Assembly (NCBI GenBank): GCA_035296965.1
Contig: DATGZX010000131.1
Span: forward strand, 1 to 27,038
Direction: 5' to 3'
DNA: 27,038 nucleotides
Source: DATGZX01 sp035296965
GTDB taxonomy: Bacteria > Planctomycetota > Planctomycetia > Gemmatales > Gemmataceae
The notes below the pieces were generated by a model. The model worked only from the letters and a program-made list of their open reading frames with translations. It did no database searches and had not been told where the DNA came from. The first letter of the stretch is position 1, and each line of letters starts with the position of its first letter. The position numbers and the translations under genes are program-made. This document shows, piece by piece, positions 17,182 through 24,236 of the stretch.

Positions 17182-17260
17182 GGCACGGTACGCAAACTGG
17201 CAAAGCGGCCAAGCTCAAACCTTGGTGACTTGTTTGTGGGTTCAACTCCCACCCGTGTCA
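17182..17260 (+). tRNA. tRNA-Leu(CAA)
   Basis: The cloverleaf folds with acceptor GGCACGG (17182-17188) paired to CCGTGTC (17253-17259), a 3-bp D stem CGC/GCG, anticodon stem CCAAG/CTTGG with loop CTCAAAC (anticodon CAA at 17216-17218), and T arm GTGGG-TTCAACT-CCCAC. The discriminator is A, as expected for Leu. The variable region is only 10 nt, short for a leucine tRNA. CCA is not encoded. It is the first of five tRNAs in the array. Confidence 0.85.
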
Positions 17261-17269
17261 CTACTCGAC

Positions 17270-17353
17270 GGCCAGGTGGTGGAACCGGTAGACACGCGGC
17301 GCTTAAAACGCCGTGCCCTCTAGGGCGTGGGAGTTCGACCCTCCCCTTGGTCA
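17270..17353 (+). tRNA. tRNA-Leu(TAA)
   Basis: A standard class II leucine tRNA. Acceptor GGCCAGG (17270-17276) pairs with CTTGGTC (17346-17352) and the discriminator is A. The D arm reads GTGGAACCGGTAGACAC. The anticodon stem CGGCG/CGCCG holds loop CTTAAAA with anticodon TAA at 17304-17306. The 15-nt variable arm has a CCCT/AGGG stem, and the T arm is GGGAG-TTCGACC-CTCCC. CCA is not encoded. Confidence 0.93.
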
Positions 17354-17374
17354 CTTGGTCCGGCAGATGCTCAT

Positions 17375-17452
17375 GGCCGAGTACGCAAACTGGTAAAGCG
17401 GCCAGGTCGAGAGCTTGGCGATTGTCTGTGGGTTCGACTCCCACCTCGGCTA
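17375..17452 (+). tRNA. tRNA-Leu(GAG), atypical anticodon loop
   Basis: Acceptor GGCCGAG (17375-17381) pairs with CTCGGCT (17445-17451), and the discriminator is A. The D arm is almost identical to that of the Leu(CAA) gene. Anticodon stem CCAGG/CTTGG holds loop TCGAGAG, which places GAG at 17409-17411 but puts C and not T at position 33. Shifting the frame by one would give CGA (Ser) with T33, but breaks the stem. The variable region is 9 nt. The likeness to the Leu(CAA) gene favours leucine; a decayed or rare-variant tRNA is possible. Confidence 0.72.
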
Positions 17453-17532
17453 CAAAATAATCCTGGATCCCTAGTCCTCGCGTCGGAGAGCGTCGGGACG
17501 GAAAGCCAGGTTAGACTTCAACCTCCCCTGAT

Positions 17533-17608
17533 GGTGTCTGTGGTGTACCGGTATGAGCATGCGGCCCTGTGAAGGTCGCGGAGAAGGGTTCGACTCCCTC
17601 CAGACACC
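17533..17608 (+). tRNA. tRNA-His(GTG)
   Basis: Acceptor GTGTCTG (17534-17540) pairs with CAGACAC (17601-17607). An encoded extra G at 17533 faces C at 17608, giving the G-1:C73 pair that identifies histidine tRNA. Anticodon stem CGGCC/GGTCG holds loop CTGTGAA, anticodon GTG. The T stem AAGGG/CCCTC has an A-C mismatch at its base. CCA is not encoded. Confidence 0.9.
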
Positions 17609-17645
17609 CTTTGCCGACATGGCTGGAAATGGCTGGTTTCTTTCA

Positions 17646-17693
17646 TTGTCCCTAGTCCTTGGTCTTCAGCTAGAGACCAAGGACTAGGGACAA
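17646..17693. repeat. Inverted repeat E5 (CCCTAGTCC family) inside the tRNA array
   Basis: Perfect 20-bp arms at 17646-17665 and 17674-17693 surround an 8-nt loop; the unit contains CCCTAGTCCTTGGTCT. It lies between tRNA-His and tRNA-Cys. A partial copy of the unit (CCCTAGTCCT) is at 17469-17478 between tRNA-Leu(GAG) and tRNA-His. It may affect processing or termination in the array. Confidence 0.85.
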
Positions 17694-17703
17694 CTTTAGC
17701 TTT

Positions 17704-17774
17704 GACGCTGGGGCTGGACGGTCAGGCAGCCGGCTGCAACCCAGTGAAAGTGGGTTCGATTCCCACCGGCGTCT
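17704..17774 (+). tRNA. tRNA-Cys(GCA)
   Basis: Acceptor GACGCTG (17704-17710) pairs with CGGCGTC (17767-17773), and the discriminator is T, typical of cysteine tRNA. The anticodon loop CTGCAAC carries GCA. The T arm is GTGGG-TTCGATT-CCCAC and the variable loop has 4 nt. Oddities: position 8 is G and not T, and the anticodon stem GCCGG/CCAGT has a C-A mismatch. CCA is not encoded. Confidence 0.82.
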
Positions 17775-17786
17775 CTTTGGCCGACC

Positions 17787-18677
17787 TTAGGGTTTGTCCT
17801 TTTCCTTTTCCCAGGGCACAACCCATAGATAGATGGTGTGCTCGCGCTCGGTGCCATATTCATCCTTAGCCTTGAGGTGCACCTCTTTATTCGGCTTCGC
17901 CCCACGCATGTCGAAATCGTGGGAAACGATACGCGCGCCTGGCTTGAGTTTCTCCAGCTGCGGCATCAACTTGACGTTCAAGGCCGGTAGGAGATAAAGC
18001 GTCACCACATCGACATCTTTCAGGTCTAGCGTGAAGATGTCGGCCTTCTTGATAGTAGCCAGGTCTTCGACATGGTTCTTCTTCACGTTTTCGATCGATT
18101 CCTTGACCCGCTTGGGATCGATATCGAAACCTGTTGCCTTGGCCTGGTACTTCTTGGCGGCAGTGACGACGATCCGGCCGTCGCCGCAGCCGAGATCGTA
18201 GACCACGTTACCTTTCTTGACCTCGGCAAGCTCCAGCATCTTGTCGACCACTTCCTGCGGCGTGGGAACGAACACGACGTCAGGCGTGCGGTCCGGCTTG
18301 GCTGCCGGCTGCTGGGTTTCGGCCAGTTTGGCCTCCGCTGCAGGTTCTGGTTGTCGCAGGTCGATGGTTGTCTCCTGTCCGGCATCGACGCGTGCGGTGC
18401 GTTCGCAGGAGTGCTCCTTGCCGCCTTCCTTCCAGGTAGCCTTGAACACGTATTTCCAATGGCCCGGACCAAGCGGCGGTGTGATGAAGCTGCGAACCTC
18501 TCCGGATTGCTTGGTTTTGACTCCTTCCACGCTTAGCTCCGCATCAGGGGCAGCTACGAGGACCTTCACCTTGGCGGGTTGTTTGGCATCGTCCTCGCGG
18601 CTGTGAAGTGCTGGGGGTGTCAAATACAGGCCAATGCCTGCCAAGAGGATCAGGGTCAGTACTTGGATGCGAACCAT
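17787..18677 (-). CDS. Exported-looking SAM methyltransferase with N-terminal TIGR03000-type domain (296 aa)
   Basis: Residues 1-25 form a hydrophobic signal peptide or anchor. Residues about 35-107 match the planctomycete TIGR03000 domain (PDAELSVEGVKTKQSGEVRSF, then a beta-rich stretch ending RTARVDAGQETTIDL). After a linker rich in Ala and Pro, residues 135-290 are a class I methyltransferase domain with the SAM-binding motif DLGCGDG at 161-167, an acidic motif II (FDID, 184-187) and FVPTPQEVVDKMLELAEV before it. The substrate is unknown. The ATG at 18677 has AAGGAGA 7 nt upstream. It is odd to find a SAM-dependent domain on a chain with an export signal, since SAM is cytoplasmic. The gene converges on the tRNA-Cys gene. 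Confidence 0.85.
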   Translation of the reverse strand: MVRIQVLTLILLAGIGLYLTPPALHSREDDAKQPAKVKVLVAAPDAELSVEGVKTKQSGEVRSFITPPLGPGHWKYVFKATWKEGGKEHSCERTARVDAGQETTIDLRQPEPAAEAKLAETQQPAAKPDRTPDVVFVPTPQEVVDKMLELAEVKKGNVVYDLGCGDGRIVVTAAKKYQAKATGFDIDPKRVKESIENVKKNHVEDLATIKKADIFTLDLKDVDVVTLYLLPALNVKLMPQLEKLKPGARIVSHDFDMRGAKPNKEVHLKAKDEYGTEREHTIYLWVVPWEKEKDKP

Positions 18678-18746
18678 CGATGCTTCTCCTTTACCCAATG
18701 CAACCGATTCTCGGCAGCTCAGGGGCCGTCCACATGACGGTCCGCC

Positions 18747-18841
18747 GGGGCATGGTTCAAAAAGGGGTCAGGCACCTTTGTGCGCAGCACCCTGCAGGCC
18801 GTTCCGGCAAAGGTGCCTGACCCCTTTTTGAACCATGCCCC
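18747..18841. repeat. Perfect 34-bp inverted repeat E6, probable terminator
   Basis: Arms at 18747-18780 and 18808-18841 are perfectly complementary over 34 nt around a 27-nt loop. The unit contains CAAAAAGGGGTCAGGCACC, sharing AAAAAGG[T/G]GTCAGG with the element at 415-484. The right arm ends 6 nt from the stop of the minus-strand permease gene (18848), so permease mRNA would run into a stem with an A-tract before and T-tract after. The perfect arms suggest recent insertion or gene conversion. Confidence 0.9.
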
Positions 18842-18847
18842 TGCCGC

Positions 18848-20290
18848 CTATTTTTCAAGCGCTGAAGAAACCGGCTCGTTCAGCGGATCTTCTTTGATGT
18901 TCCTCCTGGTGGAAATGGCGTACAGGGGCACTCCAGCCAAGACAATCGCGCCTCCGACCAGACCCAGTTTTTCGGCATATCTGATGCCTCCATAAAGCAT
19001 ATAGGCGCAGGTCACCACGAAAATCAGCGGAATCACCGGAAACAAAGGAGCTTTGAAGGGCCGATCGAGCCCAGGGTCCCTAAAGCGCAGGACAAACAAC
19101 GACAGGCTGGTCAAAAGGAAGAACAGCCAGAAAACAGGTGCCGTGCATTTAAGAAGTGTCTCGAACCCGGTCCGTCCGGCCCAGGGAACTTCTCCCAACC
19201 CCAGAGCCATGAAGAGTGTGCTGAGCATTCCTTGGCCGGTTTCTGTACCCACCACGGCAATCATGACCAGGCTGATGAGCGCTTGGGTGACGATGGACCA
19301 TACGGGAGAACCCAGTCGAGGATGCCAGCGACTCAACCAGGTGAAGATGCCATGCTCCGAACCGAGAGCCGCGTAGATTCGCGAGCTAGTGAAGGTCAAC
19401 CCGTTGATGGCGCCGAGGGCCGAGATCATGACAAGGAGGCACATGGCTTTGAAACCGAACCTGCCAAGCATGAGCTGCAAGGTGTCGGCGGCTACCGCTT
19501 CCGAATTGCGGACGCCCTCAAATCCTAGTGCGAGAAGATAGGCGCCGTTCACCAGTAAATAAATGACCGTGACAGCGGCAGTTCCCAGAAGGAGCGCCAG
19601 CGCGATATTGCGGCGCGAGCCGCGCAGCTCTGCCGCCACAAAGGCTGCGTCATTCCAACCACCGTAGGTCAGAAAGACGGGCACAAATGCCACCGCCAAA
19701 CTCGATAGATCACCGCCCTGGACCGGTCCGGCTAGTGTCTGGGAATTGGTCCCCCACAAGAACCCAGCCAAAAGAATGCCGCCCAGACCCAGGACTTTCG
19801 CGATAGTTAGAAAATTTTGCGTTCCCTTGCCGAAGGCAACGCCCAGGAGATTAAGCAACGCAATGCCTGCGACGGACAGCAGTGCGCAGAGGACCGTCGC
19901 GGTGCTCCCCAGGTCCCAGAGCTTTTTTGCATAGTCCGCGAAGACATAGGCCATCATGCCGATGCTGCCGGTCTGGATCACCGCCAGCTGTGCCCAGCCG
20001 TAGAGGAATCCAACGGGGGACCCATAGGCACGGGTCAGATAGACGTAATCGCCGCCGATGCGCGGGTAGGTACTCGCAAGTTCGGCATAGCATAGAGCAC
20101 CAACGAGGCATAGCAGGCCCGCAACAGCCCAAACGGCGAGGCCGATCCAAGCATTGGGCACGTTTTTGCAAACGAATCGAGGCGTCTCATAGATGCCTGC
20201 GCCAATCACGATGCCAATGATAATGCTCACGGCATCCCAGAGGCCAAGCTGCGCTCGAATTGGTTGTGCACGACCTTGAGGTGCTTGCAT
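18848..20290 (-). CDS. APC-superfamily amino acid permease (480 aa)
   Basis: This is a secondary transporter of the APC family, likely for amino acids in exchange or with protons. The first helix has the typical GLWDAVSIIIGIVIGAGIYETP signature, helix 3 the YAELASTYPRIGGDYVYLTRAYG block, and about twelve hydrophobic segments follow, with EVPWAGRTGFETL and a conserved FTSSRIYAALGSEHG loop. The frame continues upstream to 20689, but the extra 133 residues are polar, match nothing known to me and run into a repeat; the ATG at 20290, with CGGAGA about 10 nt upstream, gives the standard length. The substrate cannot be read from sequence. Triple 11-bp repeats lie about 170-200 bp upstream. Confidence 0.92.
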   Translation of the reverse strand: MQAPQGRAQPIRAQLGLWDAVSIIIGIVIGAGIYETPRFVCKNVPNAWIGLAVWAVAGLLCLVGALCYAELASTYPRIGGDYVYLTRAYGSPVGFLYGWAQLAVIQTGSIGMMAYVFADYAKKLWDLGSTATVLCALLSVAGIALLNLLGVAFGKGTQNFLTIAKVLGLGGILLAGFLWGTNSQTLAGPVQGGDLSSLAVAFVPVFLTYGGWNDAAFVAAELRGSRRNIALALLLGTAAVTVIYLLVNGAYLLALGFEGVRNSEAVAADTLQLMLGRFGFKAMCLLVMISALGAINGLTFTSSRIYAALGSEHGIFTWLSRWHPRLGSPVWSIVTQALISLVMIAVVGTETGQGMLSTLFMALGLGEVPWAGRTGFETLLKCTAPVFWLFFLLTSLSLFVLRFRDPGLDRPFKAPLFPVIPLIFVVTCAYMLYGGIRYAEKLGLVGGAIVLAGVPLYAISTRRNIKEDPLNEPVSSALEK

Positions 20291-20456
20291 CTCCGGCGTC
20301 TCCGGGCGTTCCAGCGCAAAGTCCCCATATCGTTTTAGTCGATCAGGAAACACGACGCAAACAAATAGGGTGGCATACCAATTCCTTTTTGCAGCATGGT
20401 TTGTTGTTTCGTGCAACGCTTTTAGCGTCAAAATCAGATTGCAGGCGGGCCAATCG

Positions 20457-20489
20457 AAGGTACGCCCAAGGTACGCCGAAAGTACGCCG
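20457..20489. repeat. Three tandem 11-bp repeats upstream of the permease gene
   Basis: Three head-to-tail copies of AAGGTACGCC[C/G] occur at 20457-20467, 20468-20478 and 20479-20489; the third copy has one change (AAAGTACGCCG). The period of 11 bp is one DNA turn, so the copies face the same side of the helix. Their position 167-199 bp upstream of the permease start suggests an operator or activator site, but a simple slippage repeat is equally possible. Confidence 0.6.
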
Positions 20490-20645
20490 TTTCGGGAGCG
20501 GAAAAGCGCAAGCAGGCCAGCGCGCCGATCATCCCGCCAGGACCGATGCTTTTCCGCCGGCGCTATCGACGCCAAATTGCGCTTTCGCCTTGCACAAGGT
20601 GTGCACACCTGCTTCTGCATTCTTCCAACTCTCGTCGAGCAGTAG
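20490..20645. other. Non-coding stretch with an inverted GCGGAAAAGC pair
   Basis: No gene is supported here. The stretch contains GCGGAAAAGCG at 20498-20508 and its inverse GCTTTTCCGC at 20548-20557, sharing the core of element E3 at 6401-6489; the arms are short and the spacer is 39 nt. It may be a decayed copy of that repeat. The open minus-strand frame through this stretch is the upstream extension of the permease frame. Confidence 0.45.
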
Positions 20646-20805
20646 GGTGTGTCAAGCGTACTCGCGCCGACGCACCATTTCTCAATCACCTCAGGAACAC
20701 GTGCGTCTCTAAGTTTTCGATGGTGCTTCGCGAACAGCCACCTGCGAGCCGGGCGGGCTCGTTCCTAAGAATGTTGCGTCGGCGCGAGTACGCTTGACGC
20801 ACACC
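20646..20805. repeat. 160-bp MITE-like element E7 with 29/31-bp terminal inverted repeats
   Basis: Terminal repeats at 20646-20674 and 20775-20805 are complementary except for a 2-nt gap; the unit contains TCAAGCGTACTCGCGCCGACG. They flank 100 nt with no open reading frame of note. The size, structure and lack of coding capacity fit a miniature inverted-repeat element moved by a transposase elsewhere. I could not confirm a target-site duplication: the flanks (GTA before, ACG after) do not match clearly. Confidence 0.8.
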
Positions 20806-21372
20806 ACGCTCTCGCACGTCGAGATCATCTCCCGGCGTCCCGATAAGCTAATTGTAGATCCAGCAAGGCGCATGAGAAACCACAGGCGAGGAGATATGTG
20901 CCCTTGTTCTCGCCCCATCGGTAGGATAAACACCGACGATGGAAATGCCCCTCTCGAAACAAGGGAGACGAATTGCTTCGGCCTTACCTCCCACGAAAAG
21001 AGGACGTGATGCTTCACGACATGAGTTTCTTCCACTCGCTCTTCCTTGACGCGCCCGCGCAATGGCCATAGAATCAGCACGTTAATTCGCAAGAGAGCTC
21101 CAGCCATGTTCATGCGTCATCATGCCGCTGATCGCTGCCACGTGTGCCACGGGGCTCCTCTCATCTTCACACCGGTAGAGCACTGCCAGGGCTTCACCTG
21201 ACTTCGTTCCTAAGTGCAACGGTGCGTCTGCTTTCCACCTCCGATTACAACCTAACGCCGATTGGTGAGTTTCACCTGTCCATGCTGGACGGCTAACTCT
21301 TGGTCGGCAGCGCTGTGCCAGATGAAACCCGGTGCCATAGCGGGATTTGCGCTGGCGCGCCCGAGGATAAAT
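20806..21372. other. 567-bp stretch without a supported gene
   Basis: I find no convincing gene here. An ATG at 20896 has GAGGAGAT just before it and opens a 37-codon frame, but the product is unlike a protein family and too short to trust. Other frames are random-looking. The promoter of the lipoprotein/DUF1559 pair should lie in the last 150 bp, but no clear -35/-10 pair stands out. Confidence 0.5.
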
Positions 21373-21840
21373 ATGGGTACCTTTCCGTGCAAGATATTCG
21401 CGGTGCCTTTGACTGCTTGGCTGCTCGCCTTCCTCGCATCTGGCTGCGGTGGCGATGCGGGGGTGGGCAAGACTTTTTCGGTCGCCGGCAAAGTGACGAT
21501 CAACGACGTGCCATTGACGGCGGAGAACACCGTGGTGCTGTTTGTGCCCGATGCATCCAAGGGCAACACTAGCCCTTTTGAGCCAGCCGGAACGGTCGAT
21601 GAGGACGGCAAGTACACGGTAACGACAAAGGGCAAGAATGGCGCCCCTCCGGGCTGGTACAAAGTCGTCGTCACGGCCACAGAATCTGCCCCGGAGCATC
21701 CGAAGTCGCCGCACGGCCGCCGGCCCGTGGTCCGATCTTTGTTGCCTGCCAAATATGGCTTGGCCAAAACCTCGGATCTCGCGCTTGAAGTCGTCGAGAA
21801 CCCCGTTCCCGGCGCATATGACTTGAAACTGACCAGATGA
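21373..21840 (+). CDS. Small lipoprotein of the DUF1559-associated type (155 aa)
   Basis: This is a predicted outer-envelope lipoprotein. Residues 1-25 are a type II signal peptide ending in LASGC, with C25 as the lipidated residue. The rest is a beta-rich transthyretin/carboxypeptidase-regulatory-like domain (FSVAGKVTINDVPLTAENTV, then GTVDEDGKYTVTTKGKNGAP, then GWYKVVVTA), as in the many small lipoproteins that accompany DUF1559 genes in planctomycetes; usually they follow the DUF1559 gene, here it precedes it by 64 nt. The frame is open from 21262, but the ATG at 21373 has GAGG about 6 nt upstream and begins the signal peptide. The molecular role of the family is not known. Confidence 0.87.
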   Translation: MGTFPCKIFAVPLTAWLLAFLASGCGGDAGVGKTFSVAGKVTINDVPLTAENTVVLFVPDASKGNTSPFEPAGTVDEDGKYTVTTKGKNGAPPGWYKVVVTATESAPEHPKSPHGRRPVVRSLLPAKYGLAKTSDLALEVVENPVPGAYDLKLTR

Positions 21841-21904
21841 GCCGGACGATTCGTGATTCGTACCGGACAATCCGCGTATCTCCCATCTACAAGGAGGGGA
21901 TCCA

Positions 21905-22912
21905 ATGTATTCTTGGTTTGACTCCCAAAGGAAGAGTTCCGCGCGGCGCGAACAGCGTCAGGCCTTTACGTTGATCGAACTGCTGGTTGTTATCGCCATC
22001 ATTGCCGTGTTGGTCGGTCTGCTCCTGCCGGCAGTGCAAAAAGTGCGCGAAGCGGCCAATCGCATCCAGTGTGCCAACAATCTCAAGCAGCTGGCCTTGG
22101 CTGTCCACAACTTCCATGCCGCGCGGGGCACCTTCCCGCCGGACAGCATTTACACGTACGACCCCACCCAACCGAACTGGAGTTGGCTGGCCAACATGTT
22201 GCCCATGATTGAGCAGGAACCCCTCTATAACGCGGCCGGGATCGGCACCCAGCCTGCCAACAACATTAACCAAAGCCTTCCTCAAATCGCGACGCGGGTG
22301 AAGGGATTTCTATGCCCTAGCGACCCAGATGCCACGAATGGGCCGGTGTCCCATCCCTCCAATTTCGACATGCTAGACCCCGTCTTGGGCCCGCTTACCT
22401 ACGAAGTGACGTGCTATCGAGCTAACATCGGCTCCAATTGGGGCGGCGGTCCGCCCGGTTCTGCGCTGTGGTGGGGTACCGACCCACAGTGGTGCAATCC
22501 CGATCCGAACAATTCCAATCCAGCCCTCACCTACGACGGCTGCGCCAACGGCAACGGCGTGATCTGGGAATCGAACAAACCGCTGCGGATCATGGATATC
22601 ACCGACGGTACGAGCAGTACTTTCATGATCGGGGAGGCACTGTCCGGAAAAGACTACCAGAATGCTTGGTGTCACATGGATAACGCGATTGCGACGTGTT
22701 CTTACCCACCCAATGCAAAGAACCCCGTTACGGGGCAAGATTATCCGCCGGACCAATGGTGGAACCGATATGCCTTCACGAGTGGCCACCCAGGCGGTGT
22801 GCAATTTGCCATGACTGACGGCTCGGTTCATTTCGTCAATGACGGTATTGACCTCGCACTGTTCCGGGCGCTGGGAACGCGCGCTTTGGGTGAGGTTGCT
22901 GAGCTCCCCTGA
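21905..22912 (+). CDS. DUF1559 prepilin-like protein (335 aa)
   Basis: This is a type IV pilin/type II secretion-like protein. The N-terminal type III signal reads RQA|FTLIELLVVIAIIAVLVG, with cleavage expected before F21 and the conserved Glu at the fifth mature position (E25). The hydrophobic helix runs from 21 to 43 and continues into LPAVQKVREAANRIQCANNLKQLALAVHNFH, the DUF1559 signature. The C-terminal HPGGVQFAMTDGSVHFVNDGID motif is also diagnostic. Residue 20 is Ala where most prepilins have Gly. The start has AAGGAGGGG 5 nt upstream. It probably forms an operon with the lipoprotein gene before it. Planctomycetes carry many copies of this family; what they build is not established. Confidence 0.95.
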   Translation: MYSWFDSQRKSSARREQRQAFTLIELLVVIAIIAVLVGLLLPAVQKVREAANRIQCANNLKQLALAVHNFHAARGTFPPDSIYTYDPTQPNWSWLANMLPMIEQEPLYNAAGIGTQPANNINQSLPQIATRVKGFLCPSDPDATNGPVSHPSNFDMLDPVLGPLTYEVTCYRANIGSNWGGGPPGSALWWGTDPQWCNPDPNNSNPALTYDGCANGNGVIWESNKPLRIMDITDGTSSTFMIGEALSGKDYQNAWCHMDNAIATCSYPPNAKNPVTGQDYPPDQWWNRYAFTSGHPGGVQFAMTDGSVHFVNDGIDLALFRALGTRALGEVAELP

Positions 22913-23070
22913 CGGGGCGTGCCCAAGGGCGAAAAGATCAGACAGCGGCGACGCAAAATCGCAGAATAAACAGGAAGAATAGACTTGGACTCAAATCGCA
23001 ATGGCTTGCAGCGTTCTGTTTGCGCTCCTACGCCGCTGTAGCTCGTCGGATTGGCCGTAACGAATAGAGG

Positions 23071-24228
23071 ATGCAGAACGTGACCAGTACAGGAGATCAA
23101 TGGATAGGCCGGGCCGAGGCCCTGGCACGGGAGGTCTTGGCACTTCATGCGGAGGACGTGGATCGGCAGGGGCGTTGGCCGGGCAACAGCGTCGCCGCCT
23201 TGGCGGCGTCAGGGCTGCTCGGGCTTACCGTTCCTGCTTCGTTCGGCGGAGCCGAGGAAGGCCCGCGCACGTTCGCCGCCGTCACGCGCATCCTGGCGGA
23301 ACAATGCGCCTCCACGGCGATGATTTACTTGATGCATATTTGTGCCACTCAGACGATCGTGGCAGCACAAGCGTTTTCCCGGCGCGAGGAATTGTTGCAT
23401 TCGGTTGCAGGAGGCCGACACCTTAACACCGTGGCCTTCAGCGAGAAGGGTTCACGGAGTCACTTCTGGGCACCGGTCAGCCAAGCACTGGCCGAGGGCG
23501 GTAGGCAAAGGCTGTCGGCGGAGAAATCGTTTGTTACCAGTGCCGGTCACGCCGATGGCTATATTGTTTCCACGCGCAGCGCCGGCGCTACCGACCCCAT
23601 GGCCAGCACACTTTACTACATCCCGCGTGATACGCCTGGCCTGTCCGTCAGCGGGCCGTGGAACGGACTCGGCTTGCGGGGCAATGCCAGCGCGCCCTTG
23701 CGGCTCGAAAGCGTTGAGCTGCCGGCGGCCCATCGGCTCAGCACTGAAGGAGAAGGCTTTGCAATGATGATGAATGCGGTGCTTCCCTGGTTCCAATTAG
23801 GCAGCTCCGCAGTCTCGGTTGGAATAGCTCGTGCGGCGACCCAGGGAACCCGCGACCATATGCTGGCCACGAAGCTTGAGCACCTGGGGCAGCCGCTAGC
23901 CTCTCTCCCGAACCTTCGCGCCCGGCTGGCACAAATGCAGATCGCGGTAGATACGCAGCAGGCATTTTTGGAGCACGTCGCCTGCCGGATGGAGAGCCCT
24001 GGACCGGCAACCCTGCTAGTGCTGCTTGAAAGTAAGGCCGCTGCTGCCGAAGTCGCTCTCCATGTCACCGATCTTGCCATGCGCAACTGCGGCGGCGCAG
24101 CCTTCAGCCGGCACCTGACGGTGGAGCGGAACTTTCGTGACGCCCGTGCCGGCGCAGTCATGGCGCCGACCACCGATGTGCTGTATGATCTCGTTGCAAG
24201 GACACTCTTGGACATGCCGCTATTCTGA
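23071..24228 (+). CDS. Acyl-CoA dehydrogenase-like flavoprotein, possibly not a true ACAD (385 aa)
   Basis: The fold is that of acyl-CoA dehydrogenases: a helical N-domain (to about 115), a beta middle domain (FSEKGSRSHF, then ADGYIVSTRS) and a helical C-domain (HVTDLAMRNCGGAAFSRHLT, VERNFRDARAG). The Glu that acts as base in many ACADs, in the YEGT-like stretch near the C-terminus, is not evident: the sequence there is VMAPTTDVLYD, with the final ..LPLF. This suggests a flavin monooxygenase (DszC-like) or other altered chemistry. GAGG touches the ATG at 23071; the GTG at 23080, with 9-nt spacing, may be the actual start. The next gene begins 8 nt after its stop, so they are an operon. Confidence 0.85.
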   Translation: MQNVTSTGDQWIGRAEALAREVLALHAEDVDRQGRWPGNSVAALAASGLLGLTVPASFGGAEEGPRTFAAVTRILAEQCASTAMIYLMHICATQTIVAAQAFSRREELLHSVAGGRHLNTVAFSEKGSRSHFWAPVSQALAEGGRQRLSAEKSFVTSAGHADGYIVSTRSAGATDPMASTLYYIPRDTPGLSVSGPWNGLGLRGNASAPLRLESVELPAAHRLSTEGEGFAMMMNAVLPWFQLGSSAVSVGIARAATQGTRDHMLATKLEHLGQPLASLPNLRARLAQMQIAVDTQQAFLEHVACRMESPGPATLLVLLESKAAAAEVALHVTDLAMRNCGGAAFSRHLTVERNFRDARAGAVMAPTTDVLYDLVARTLLDMPLF

Positions 24229-24236
24229 GGACAAAT

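Noticed and set aside
17007..17444. N-terminal extension of the NADH dehydrogenase frame
   Set aside because: The extra 146 codons are the antisense of three leucine tRNA genes and the array leader; NDH-2 proteins start at the GxGxxG region, and GGAGG lies before the ATG at 17006.
17182..17774. Array of repeated GTGGGTTCGACTCCCAC-like units as a possible CRISPR
   Set aside because: The repeated strings are the T arms of separate tRNA genes with full cloverleaves; spacing is irregular and there are no cas genes.
20291..20689. 133-residue N-terminal extension of the permease
   Set aside because: It is polar, contains no membrane helices and runs through repeats; permeases of this family begin near the ATG at 20290.
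20896..21009. 37-codon frame with a good ribosome-binding site
   Set aside because: Too short, with no recognisable features; purine-rich sequence before an ATG can arise by chance.
21082..21870. 262-codon minus-strand frame covering the gene-poor stretch and the lipoprotein
   Set aside because: No ribosome-binding site or family features, and it opposes a lipoprotein gene with a clear lipobox and start.
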